A DNA stretch of 46,324 nt from Pseudomonas sp. SDI (GTDB taxonomy: Bacteria; Pseudomonadota; Gammaproteobacteria; Pseudomonadales; Pseudomonadaceae), in the NCBI RefSeq assembly GCF_003105155.1, contig NZ_QETK01000035.1:1-46324 (forward strand), given 5' to 3'. Numbering within the stretch: the first letter of the stretch is position 1; each line of letters starts with the position of its first letter. Positions 15,517 through 22,579 of the stretch are shown here, in pieces. The translations under genes and the position numbers were made by a program. Under the pieces are notes generated by a model. The model worked only from the letters and a program-made list of their open reading frames with translations. It was not told the DNA's origin and made no database searches.

Positions 15517-16701
15517 ATGTGGTACTACGGTTTACTCGACCTGTCAGCCTGGCAATTGCTGGCGGTCACCTTGCTGATGACCCACGTGACCATCGTCGCG
15601 GTAACGGTTTATCTGCATCGCTATTCAGCCCACCGCGCACTCGAACTGAACGCCGGGCTCAAGCATTTCTTCCGTTTCTGGCTGTGGCTCACCACGGCGC
15701 AGAACACCCGCGAGTGGACCGCCATCCACCGCAAGCACCACGCCAAGTGCGAAACCGTCGACGACCCGCACAGCCCGGTCATCAAGGGCCTGGGTACCGT
15801 GCTGCGCAAAGGCGCCGAGCTGTACCGCGAAGAGGCACAGAACCCGGAAACCCTGCGCATCTACGGCAAGAACTGCCCGGAAGACTGGATCGAGCGCAAC
15901 CTCTACTCGCGCTACAAGCTCGGCGGTATTGCCCTGATGGCAGTCATCGACCTGCTGTTGTTCGGCACCATCGGCATCACCATCTGGGCGGTGCAGATGA
16001 TGTGGATTCCGTTCTGGGCCGCCGGCGTGGTCAACGGCCTAGGCCATGCGCTGGGCTACCGCAACTTCGAATGTCGCGACGCCGCCACCAACCTGGTGCC
16101 GTGGGGCATCATCATTGGCGGTGAAGAACTGCACAACAATCACCACACCTACCCGAACTCGGCCAAGCTCTCGGTCAAGCGCTGGGAGTTCGACATGGGC
16201 TGGGCCTGGATCAAGCTGTTCACCTGGCTGCGCCTGGCCAAGGTGCAGCGTGTTGCGCCGATTGCCCACCGCGTCGAAGGCAAGGGCCAACTCGACATGG
16301 ATACCGCCATGGCGATCCTCAACAACCGTTTCCAGATCATGGCGCAGTACCGCAAGCTGGTAATCGCACCACTGGTCAAGCAGGAGCTGGCCAAGGTCGA
16401 CGACTCGGTACGCCACCAGTTCCGTCGGGCCAAGCGCCTGCTGTCGCGGGAAACCAGCCTGCTTGAGGAGCGCCACCATGCGCGCATCCAGACCATGCTC
16501 GAGCACAGCCAGTCGCTGAAAACCATCTACGAGAAACGCCTGGCCCTGCAACAGATCTGGGCCCGCACCAGCGCCAACGGCCACGACATGCTGGCGGCAA
16601 TCAAAGACTGGGTACACGAAGCCGAGGCCAGCGGTATCCACTCGCTGCGCGACTTCGCCGCGCAGCTGAAAACCTACTCGTTACGCCCCGCCCTGGCCTG
16701 A
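15517..16701 (+). CDS. desA: DesA-type acyl-lipid delta-9 fatty acid desaturase
   Basis: 394 residues with the three histidine clusters of the diiron membrane desaturases: HRYSAHR near residue 30, HRKHH near 70 and HNNHH near 210. Hydrophobic segments at about 8-30, 48-62 and 130-165 place it in the inner membrane. A C-terminal helical, basic extension of about 140 residues follows the catalytic part. It introduces a double bond into acyl chains of existing phospholipids with oxygen, helping cold adaptation and membrane fluidity. It lies divergently from the PAS-GGDEF-EAL gene, the same arrangement as PA0286/PA0285. The ribosome binding site (GAGGG) is rather far from the ATG at 15517. Confidence 0.92.
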   Translation: MWYYGLLDLSAWQLLAVTLLMTHVTIVAVTVYLHRYSAHRALELNAGLKHFFRFWLWLTTAQNTREWTAIHRKHHAKCETVDDPHSPVIKGLGTVLRKGAELYREEAQNPETLRIYGKNCPEDWIERNLYSRYKLGGIALMAVIDLLLFGTIGITIWAVQMMWIPFWAAGVVNGLGHALGYRNFECRDAATNLVPWGIIIGGEELHNNHHTYPNSAKLSVKRWEFDMGWAWIKLFTWLRLAKVQRVAPIAHRVEGKGQLDMDTAMAILNNRFQIMAQYRKLVIAPLVKQELAKVDDSVRHQFRRAKRLLSRETSLLEERHHARIQTMLEHSQSLKTIYEKRLALQQIWARTSANGHDMLAAIKDWVHEAEASGIHSLRDFAAQLKTYSLRPALA

Positions 16702-16710
16702 TGCCGTTGA

Positions 16711-16739
16711 TCGGCGTGCCCCGCCCAGGGGCGCGCCGA
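16711..16739 (+). other. GC-rich hairpin after desA
   Basis: TCGGCGTGCCCC, loop GCCCA, GGGGCGCGCCGA: 12 pairs with one mismatch, 9 bp after the desA stop. A T-run (TTTTTTT) appears only about 20 bp later, so it is a weak terminator candidate. Confidence 0.5.
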
Positions 16740-16840
16740 CTGGAACTTTGTACCTGTTTTTTTACTCTGACTTGGCATATCGCCTGCGTGGCGGGCCGGG
16801 TCGTGGCCGCACGCCCTGCCATTCGAGAAGTAGCGTGCCA

Positions 16841-17830
16841 ATGGTCAAGAAGAACCCGCCGTTTCCGTCTTACCCCCCGCCTCCCGATACTGCGCAAACC
16901 TTGTTGGCCCTGATGCACGCCCAAGGCGAAGTGGCGCGGCTGAGCGAGCGCGAGCAGCTGTTCAGCTCGCTGCTCGACAGCGTCAATGCAGTGCTCTGGG
17001 CATTCGACTGGGAAACTCGGCAGGTGCTGTATGTAAGCCCGGCCTATGAGCGGATCTTCGGGCGCTCGGCAGCGCTGTTGCTGGCAGACGCCAACGAGTG
17101 GCGCGACAGCATCTACCCGGACGACCTCGACTATGCCGAACGCAGCCTGGCCGACGTGCTGATCAAGGGCGCGGTGGAGGACCGCGAATACCGCATCATT
17201 GCCGCCGACGGACAGATCCGCTGGCTGAGCGACAAATGCTTCATCAACCAGCAGGCCGACAACGGGCAGCGGCTGATCGTGGTTGGCATTGCCGAAGACA
17301 TCACCGACAAGAAGCAGCTCGAAGGCGAGCTGCAGCGCCTGGCAACCACCGACGTGCTGACCCAGAGCAGCAACCGCCGGCACTTTTTCGAGTGCGCCCA
17401 CCAGGCGTTCGAGAAGGCCCGGCTGGAGCAGACGCCGCTGGCGTTTCTGCTGCTGGATATCGATGACTTCAAGCGGATCAACGACACCTACGGGCACCAG
17501 GAAGGCGATCACGTGTTGCAGCGCATCGCCGACAGCGGCCGCGCGGTGTTGCGTCGGGGCGACCTGTTCGGGCGAATTGGTGGCGAGGAGTTTGCAGCGG
17601 TGTTTCCGGGCTGCCCGCCGGAGATGGCGATGCAGGTTGCCGAGCGTTTGCAGCGGGAGATTCAACGCTTGAGCTTTAGCCACGAAGAGCAGGTGTTCGG
17701 GGTGACGGTGAGCCAGGGTCTGACGGCGATCAACGACCAGGACGAGGTGCTCGACAGCCTGTTTGCCCGGGCGGATGCCGCGATGTATCAGGCCAAGCGC
17801 CAGGGCAAGAACCAGATTGTGCGGGGCTAA
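16841..17830 (+). CDS. PAS-GGDEF diguanylate cyclase (PA0290-like)
   Basis: 329 residues from the ATG at 16841 (MVKKNPPF); the frame is open upstream but that part looks non-coding. No membrane segment. A PAS domain covers about 40-170 (VNAVLWAFDWETRQVLYVSPAYERIFG, and the closing VVGIAEDITDKKQLEGEL). The GGDEF domain covers about 175-328 with an intact GGEEF active site and an RRGD inhibitory site five residues before it, so it should make c-di-GMP with product feedback. DIDDFKRINDTYGHQEGD is the metal and substrate block. It is a soluble cyclase whose PAS input is unknown. It is convergent with the HDOD gene; the 42-bp gap holds no clear terminator. Confidence 0.92.
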   Translation: MVKKNPPFPSYPPPPDTAQTLLALMHAQGEVARLSEREQLFSSLLDSVNAVLWAFDWETRQVLYVSPAYERIFGRSAALLLADANEWRDSIYPDDLDYAERSLADVLIKGAVEDREYRIIAADGQIRWLSDKCFINQQADNGQRLIVVGIAEDITDKKQLEGELQRLATTDVLTQSSNRRHFFECAHQAFEKARLEQTPLAFLLLDIDDFKRINDTYGHQEGDHVLQRIADSGRAVLRRGDLFGRIGGEEFAAVFPGCPPEMAMQVAERLQREIQRLSFSHEEQVFGVTVSQGLTAINDQDEVLDSLFARADAAMYQAKRQGKNQIVRG

Positions 17831-17872
17831 TCTTGAAGCACGCCTACAGGGCTATGCGTCGCGCTTGAGTCA

Positions 17873-19081
17873 CTAGACCTTACGCAACCGCACCAGCTCC
17901 GCCATGCCGACCTGCAGCAGCCGCGCTGTGCGGCTGTCGGCCAGCCCTTCCAGGCCCTGATCCGCCGGTAGGCGCGCCAGTTGCCCGGACAGGTTCATCA
18001 CCAGATCCTCGCGCTGATAGACCCCGCCGCCAAGCTGATACACCGAGGCAATCAACTCACGCAGCTCCAGCGGCAGACGCCAGCGCGTACGCAGCGCCGA
18101 GCCATAGGCGGCACCATATTCGTTCAACGACAGTTCGATGGCATCCTCATCCAGCGCCCCACCCGCCAGCTTCCACTCCTGCAACACGCGCAGCAGTGCC
18201 AGGTCGCCCAGGCAATGCAGCAACCCGGCGCAATAGCAACGCTCCTGCTCCAGTTCGAGCATCCGCGCCAGCGTGCGGGCGTATTCGGCCGTGTGCAGCG
18301 ACATGTCCCAGTAACGCTCGGCGTACTGCGCCAGCAGTGGGTCGGTGAGCCGGGCGCTGCGCTTGAGGGTCAGCCCCAGCACCAGGTTCATGCTCTGCGT
18401 GGTGCCCAGCTTGTTCAGTGCCTGTAACAGGGTCTGCACCGCGCCATCGCGATGCAGCGCCGCACTGTTGGCCGCGGCAATCAGCACCGCAGTAATCTGC
18501 GGGTCGCCGCGCAGTTCTTCCTCCAGTACTTTCAGGTTCAGCCCCTGCGGGTTCAACGCCCGCTGCACCGCCTGCTTCACATCGGCAATCAGCGGCCCAC
18601 CGTCGGCGCTGGCGCGGTGGTCTTCCAGATAGCGCGACAAGGTGATGCCTGGACGCAACGGCTGCACCGGGCAGGCGACTTCCTCGCCGACCTTGAGCAA
18701 CTGCGCTTCCAGCCGGCGGCGCAGCGAGTCCATGTCCAGCGGCTTGCTCAGGTACGCTGTGGGCGCCAACGGCAACACTTCGCGCACGCTGGCGCTGTCG
18801 CTACGGCTGCTGATCAGAATGAACGGCAAGGTCGACTGGCGGCGCTTGGCGCGCACGTTGCGCAGCAGTTCCAGGCCATCGAGGCCCGGCAGCTCGCGCG
18901 CGGCAATGATCAGGTCCGGTTGGCTGGCCAGCGCGGCGAGCGCCTCGTGGCCATTGGCGCAGACCTGCAGGCGCGCATCGCAGCGCACACTCAACAGCAT
19001 CTGCGTAAGCATGTCGCGCACCCATGGATCGCCCTCGGCGATCAATACGCAGGGTGCAGCGCCTATGTCTACAACAGTCAT
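17873..19081 (-). CDS. HDOD protein with degenerate response-regulator receiver domain
   Basis: 402 residues from the ATG at 19081 (MTVVDIGAAPCVLIAEGD), chosen because AGGAGA stands 5 nt upstream; the frame is open 21 codons further. Residues 10-125 form a CheY-like receiver with the acidic pair E16/D18 and the Lys in YLSKPL. The phosphorylated Asp is replaced: DLIIAARELPG puts Ala61 at that position. An HDOD domain follows (about 165-370, ALNPQGLNLKVLEEELRGDPQITAVLIAAANSA, then CYCAGLLHCLGDLALLRVL). HDOD proteins often bind regulators or nucleotides in stress and c-di-GMP signalling. This one cannot work by standard phosphorylation and may respond by protein contact. Confidence 0.88.
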   Translation of the reverse strand: MTVVDIGAAPCVLIAEGDPWVRDMLTQMLLSVRCDARLQVCANGHEALAALASQPDLIIAARELPGLDGLELLRNVRAKRRQSTLPFILISSRSDSASVREVLPLAPTAYLSKPLDMDSLRRRLEAQLLKVGEEVACPVQPLRPGITLSRYLEDHRASADGGPLIADVKQAVQRALNPQGLNLKVLEEELRGDPQITAVLIAAANSAALHRDGAVQTLLQALNKLGTTQSMNLVLGLTLKRSARLTDPLLAQYAERYWDMSLHTAEYARTLARMLELEQERCYCAGLLHCLGDLALLRVLQEWKLAGGALDEDAIELSLNEYGAAYGSALRTRWRLPLELRELIASVYQLGGGVYQREDLVMNLSGQLARLPADQGLEGLADSRTARLLQVGMAELVRLRKV

Positions 19082-19172
19082 CGGTCTCTCCTGGCAGCTC
19101 GGCACGCGTTCCTGTGCACCTTCCTCGGTGTCTCCTTCAGGCAACCTTAGCGCCCATGCCTGGCTTTGGGCG

Positions 19173-19201
19173 AAAAAAAACCCGCCTAAGCGGGTTTTTT
19201 T
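19173..19201 (-). terminator. Intrinsic terminator of gabT
   Basis: AAACCCGC-TTAG-GCGGGTTT on the minus strand, followed by a run of T, 15 bp after the gabT stop. It is nearly symmetrical, with an A-run on the other side. Confidence 0.9.
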
Positions 19202-19216
19202 CTACTGCATCACAGA

Positions 19217-20500
19217 TTATGCGAGTTCAGCGAAGCACGCTTCGATGATCGCCAGACCTTGGTCCAGCTGCTCGTTTGGCGCAGTCAGCGGTACCAGGAT
19301 ACGCAGGACGTTGCCGTAGGTGCCGCACGACAGCAGGATCAGACCCTTGTCGCGCGCCTTGGCCACAACCGAGGCCACGGCAGCGGCGTTCGGGGTGTGC
19401 GAGCCTTTGGCGTCGAACACTTCCACCGCAATCATCGAACCCAGGGCACGCACGTCACCGATGATCGGGTACTTGTCCTGGATCTTGCGCAGGCCGGCAA
19501 CCAGGTGCTCGCCAACGGCCTGGCTGCGCTCCAGCAGCTTCTCTTCTTCGAACACTTCCATCACGGCCAGGGCCGCAGCGCAGGCGATCGGGCTACCGGC
19601 GTAGGTGCCGCCGAGGCCGCCTGGGGCGATGGCGTCCATGTATTCGGCTTTGCCGCACACACCGGCCAGCGGGAAGCCGCCAGCGATGGATTTGGCGAAG
19701 GTGGTCAGGTCAGGCGCGACGCCCATCTGTTCCATGGCGAAGAAGGTGCCGGTACGGCCAGCGCCGGTCTGTACTTCGTCGGCGATCAGCAGGATGCCGT
19801 GCTGGTCGCACAGGGCACGCAGACGCTTCATGAATTCTTTCGGCGCCACGTAGAAACCACCTTCGCCCTGTACTGGCTCAAGGATGATTGCGGCGATGTC
19901 ACGGGCTTCGGCGTCGTTCTTGAAGATGCGCTCGATGGAGGCGATCGAGTCGTCGATGCTCACGCCGTGCAGCTCGTTCGGGTAGAGAGCGCGGAAGATG
20001 CCGCCTGGCATCAGGCCCATGCCGGCCGAGTAAGGTACGACTTTACCGGTCAGACCCAGGGTCATCATGGTGCGACCGTGGTACGCGCCGGTGAAGGCGA
20101 TCACGCCAGCACGCCCAGTGGCGGCACGGGCGATCTTGATGGCGTTCTCAACGGCTTCGGAACCGGTGGTAACCAGCAGGGTTTTCTTGGCGAAGTCGCC
20201 TGGCACCTTGGCGTTGATCTTTTCGCACAGCTCGACGTATGGCTCGTAGGCCAGCACCTGGAAACAGGTATGGGTCAGCTTGTGCAGCTGCGCTTCAACC
20301 GCCGCAATGATTTTCGGGTGCACGTGACCGGTGTTCAGTACCGCGATGCCGCCGGCGAAGTCGATGAACTCGCGGCCTTCGACGTCGGTAACGGTGGCGT
20401 TTTTCGCCGACTCGGCGAAGATCGGGTGGATCTGGCCAACACCGCGTGGAACAGCGGCGACGCGACGTTGCATCAGGGATTCGTTGGTCTTGTTGCTCAT
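19217..20500 (-). CDS. gabT: GabT, 4-aminobutyrate aminotransferase
   Basis: 427 residues, class-III PLP aminotransferase. Visible blocks: AVPRGVGQIHPIFAESAKNATVTDVEGREFIDFAGGI at the start; GSEAVENAIKIAR for cofactor phosphate binding; the aspartate in ADEVQTGAGRTG; and the PLP-binding Lys in TFAKSIAGGFPLAG. It converts GABA and 2-oxoglutarate to succinate semialdehyde and glutamate; in Pseudomonas the same enzyme can act on 5-aminovalerate. Second gene after gabD, with a 180-bp structured spacer instead of tight coupling. TGAGGA precedes the ATG at 20500. Confidence 0.95.
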   Translation of the reverse strand: MSNKTNESLMQRRVAAVPRGVGQIHPIFAESAKNATVTDVEGREFIDFAGGIAVLNTGHVHPKIIAAVEAQLHKLTHTCFQVLAYEPYVELCEKINAKVPGDFAKKTLLVTTGSEAVENAIKIARAATGRAGVIAFTGAYHGRTMMTLGLTGKVVPYSAGMGLMPGGIFRALYPNELHGVSIDDSIASIERIFKNDAEARDIAAIILEPVQGEGGFYVAPKEFMKRLRALCDQHGILLIADEVQTGAGRTGTFFAMEQMGVAPDLTTFAKSIAGGFPLAGVCGKAEYMDAIAPGGLGGTYAGSPIACAAALAVMEVFEEEKLLERSQAVGEHLVAGLRKIQDKYPIIGDVRALGSMIAVEVFDAKGSHTPNAAAVASVVAKARDKGLILLSCGTYGNVLRILVPLTAPNEQLDQGLAIIEACFAELA

Positions 20501-20504
20501 AGTG

Positions 20505-20617
20505 TCCTCATTTCGCCACCTGGGGTGGCGCGATTCAGTCTGGGCGGCCGGTGTTCAACTGCAGCAGCATGCGTTGATCGACTGCTGCAGGGGCCAGGCT
20601 GCCGGATGTTCCGGTGT
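20505..20617 (-). ncRNA. Structured 5' leader of gabT (gabT RNA motif candidate)
   Basis: A conserved RNA called the gabT motif is known only in Pseudomonas, always downstream of gabD and upstream of gabT, which is exactly this spacer. On the minus strand the sequence shows a perfect 9-bp stem CTGCAGCAG ... CTGCTGCAG with a 14-nt loop. A second stem, CGCCACC-CCA-GGTGGCG, ends 4 nt before the TGAGGA ribosome binding site. Assignment is by position and structure, not by covariance search. Confidence 0.6.
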
Positions 20618-20657
20618 AAAAAAGGCCAGCGAGACGTCGCTCTCGCGTCCCGCTGGC
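20618..20657 (-). terminator. Terminator or attenuator after gabD
   Basis: GCCAGCGGGACG, a 9-nt loop, CGTCTCGCTGGC with one mismatch, then CC and six T on the minus strand. It lies 23 bp after the gabD stop and before the gabT leader, so gabT either depends on read-through or has its own promoter. Confidence 0.75.
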
Positions 20658-20680
20658 AGAGGCAAAACGTTACCGGCGCA

Positions 20681-22123
20681 TCAAACGCTGATGCACAGGT
20701 ATTTGATTTCCAGGTAGTCCTCGATGCCGTACTTGGAGCCTTCACGGCCCAGGCCCGAGGCCTTGATACCACCGAACGGGGCAACTTCGTTGGAGATCAG
20801 GCCGGTGTTGATCCCGACCATGCCGTATTCCAGCGCTTCGGCAACACGGAATACGCGGCTCATGTCGCGGGCATAGAAGTACGATGCCAGGCCGAACTCG
20901 GTGTCATTGGACATGGCGATCACTTCGGCCTCGTCCTTGAAACGGAACAGCGGCGCCAGCGGGCCGAAGGTTTCTTCCTTGGCCACGGCAGCGGACTTCG
21001 GCACATCGACCAGGATGGTCGGCTCGAAGAAGTTGCCTTCGATCAGCTTGCCACCGCTCAGTACCTTGGCGCCTTTGCTGACCGCGTCGTCGATATGTTC
21101 CTGAACCTTGGCCACAGCCTTGCCGTCGATCAGCGGGCCGGTGGTGGTGCCTTCTTCCAGACCGTTGCCGATCTTCAGTTTGGCCACTGCCGCCTTGAGC
21201 TTCTCGGCGAACACGTCGTAGACGCCGTCCTGCACGTAGATGCGGTTGGCGCAGACGCAGGTCTGGCCGTTGTTGCGGTACTTGGAGATGATCGCGCCTT
21301 CGACGGCCTTATCCAGGTCGGCGTCGTCGAACACGATGAACGGTGCGTTACCGCCCAGCTCCAGGGAAACCTTCTTGATGTCCTTGGCGCATTCGGCCAT
21401 CAGCTGACGACCGATTTCGGTCGAGCCGGTGAAGGACAGCTTGCGCACGATCGGGTTGCCGGTCAGTTCGCTGCCGATGTCGCCGGCGCTGCCGGTGACC
21501 ACGCTCAGCACGCCGGCCGGGATACCGGCGCGGGTGGCCAGCTCAACCAGGGCCAGGGCCGAGTACGGGGTTTGCGAAGCGGGCTTGAGCACCATGGTGC
21601 AGCCAGCGGCCAGAGCCGGGCCGGCTTTACGGGTGATCATCGCGGCCGGGAAGTTCCACGGGGTGATGGCCGCGGTCACGCCGATTGGCTGCTTGATGAC
21701 GATCAGACGCTTGTCGGGCTGGTGGCCCGGGATGGTGTCGCCGTAGACGCGCTTGGCTTCTTCGGCGAACCACTCGATGAACGACGCGGCGTAGGCGATT
21801 TCGCCCTTGGCTTCGGCCAGTGGCTTGCCTTGCTCGGAGGTCATCAGGCGGGCCAGGTCGTCCTGGTGCTCGATCATCAGTTCGAACCAGCGGCGCAGCT
21901 TGCCGGCACGCTCTTTGGCGGTGAGTGCACGCCAGGCCGGCAGGGCCTTGTCGGCCGCTTCGATCGCGCGGCGGGTTTCGGCGGCGCCCATTTTCGGCAC
22001 GCTGCCGAGGGTCTCGCCGGTGGCCGGGTTGGTCACCTTGATGGTCTGACCGTTGTCCGCGTCCAGCCACTCACCGTTGATGAAGGCTTGCTGGCGGAAC
22101 AACTGGGCGTCTTTAAGCTGCAT
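20681..22123 (-). CDS. gabD: GabD, succinate-semialdehyde dehydrogenase
   Basis: 480 residues, aldehyde dehydrogenase superfamily. Blocks: TPWNFPAAMITRKAGPALAAGCTMVLKPA (NADP site), FTGSTEIGRQLM, the general base Glu in LELGGNAPFIV, and the catalytic Cys in NNGQTCVCANRIYVQ. The double-Cys GQTCVCANR form is typical of GabD, in which the pair can be redox-switched. It oxidises succinate semialdehyde to succinate, feeding the TCA cycle. First gene of gabD-gabT; an 18-bp dyad lies 62 bp before the ATG at 22123. Confidence 0.95.
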   Translation of the reverse strand: MQLKDAQLFRQQAFINGEWLDADNGQTIKVTNPATGETLGSVPKMGAAETRRAIEAADKALPAWRALTAKERAGKLRRWFELMIEHQDDLARLMTSEQGKPLAEAKGEIAYAASFIEWFAEEAKRVYGDTIPGHQPDKRLIVIKQPIGVTAAITPWNFPAAMITRKAGPALAAGCTMVLKPASQTPYSALALVELATRAGIPAGVLSVVTGSAGDIGSELTGNPIVRKLSFTGSTEIGRQLMAECAKDIKKVSLELGGNAPFIVFDDADLDKAVEGAIISKYRNNGQTCVCANRIYVQDGVYDVFAEKLKAAVAKLKIGNGLEEGTTTGPLIDGKAVAKVQEHIDDAVSKGAKVLSGGKLIEGNFFEPTILVDVPKSAAVAKEETFGPLAPLFRFKDEAEVIAMSNDTEFGLASYFYARDMSRVFRVAEALEYGMVGINTGLISNEVAPFGGIKASGLGREGSKYGIEDYLEIKYLCISV

Positions 22124-22185
22124 GTCGGCTTCCTTAACTGCACCGCGTAGGAACGTGGCGAATTATTGATTGTAAAAAAGGAGAG

Positions 22186-22203
22186 CGTTTGAAATCTCAA
22201 ACG
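22186..22203 (-). promoter_or_regulatory. Perfect dyad in the gabD promoter region
   Basis: CGTTTGA-AATC-TCAAACG, 7-bp arms with a 4-bp centre, located where an operator would lie. An adjoining AT-rich stretch could hold the promoter. The regulator is unknown. Confidence 0.5.
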
Positions 22204-22384
22204 AATCCTAGGATCAACGACAAAAAAGGACAATAGGGTGTTCGAAAAAAAGAACAAAATCCCGACTGCCCGTGGCGAATTTCAGATCAACGACAGGTAT
22301 AGACCCTTTCGTGTGCGAAATCGAACACAGCTACGTTCGGCGATGGACGCCGCCGGGCTAGATGGGTATTATGGCGCCCGCGTT

Positions 22385-22461
22385 GCACTCGTAGCTCAGC
22401 TGGATAGAGTACTGCCCTCCGAAGGCAGGGGTCGTGGGTTCGAATCCCGCCGAGTGCGCCA
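22385..22461 (+). tRNA. tRNA-Arg(CCG)
   Basis: 77 nt. Acceptor GCACTCG pairs with CGAGTGC, then discriminator G and an encoded CCA. The D arm is TAGCTCAGCTGGATAGAGTA, the anticodon stem CTGCC/GGCAG with loop CTCCGAA gives anticodon CCG (codon CGG), and the T arm has GTGGGTTCGAATCCCGC. No duplicated 3' end or integrase gene is visible nearby, so it is not marked as an integration site. Confidence 0.97.
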
Positions 22462-22520
22462 TTTAAGATGAAGCCCGCCGAGTGCGGGCTTTGTTGTTTC
22501 TGGGGTAAAGCTGCAAAGAA

Positions 22521-22557
22521 AAAAAGCCCCGCCAACCAAAGGTTGCCGGGGCTTTTT
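22521..22557. terminator. Bidirectional terminator between tRNA-Arg and mqo
   Basis: AAAAA, GCCCCGCCAACC, loop AAA, GGTTGCCGGGGC, TTTTT, with one mismatch in a 12-bp stem. It has T-runs on both strands, 22 bp after the mqo stop and 59 bp after the tRNA. Confidence 0.88.
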
Positions 22558-22579
22558 AGTTACCGCTGGAAAGGTGCTA

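Noticed and set aside
19259..22150. Plus-strand open frame of 963 codons opposite gabT and gabD
   Set aside because: It is a shadow of two unmistakable minus-strand enzymes in GC-rich DNA. Its product is low-complexity, rich in Gly, Val, Asp and His, and matches nothing.
22385..22461. tRNA-Arg as an integration site of a genomic island
   Set aside because: No integrase gene, no second copy of the tRNA 3' end and normal housekeeping genes on both sides.
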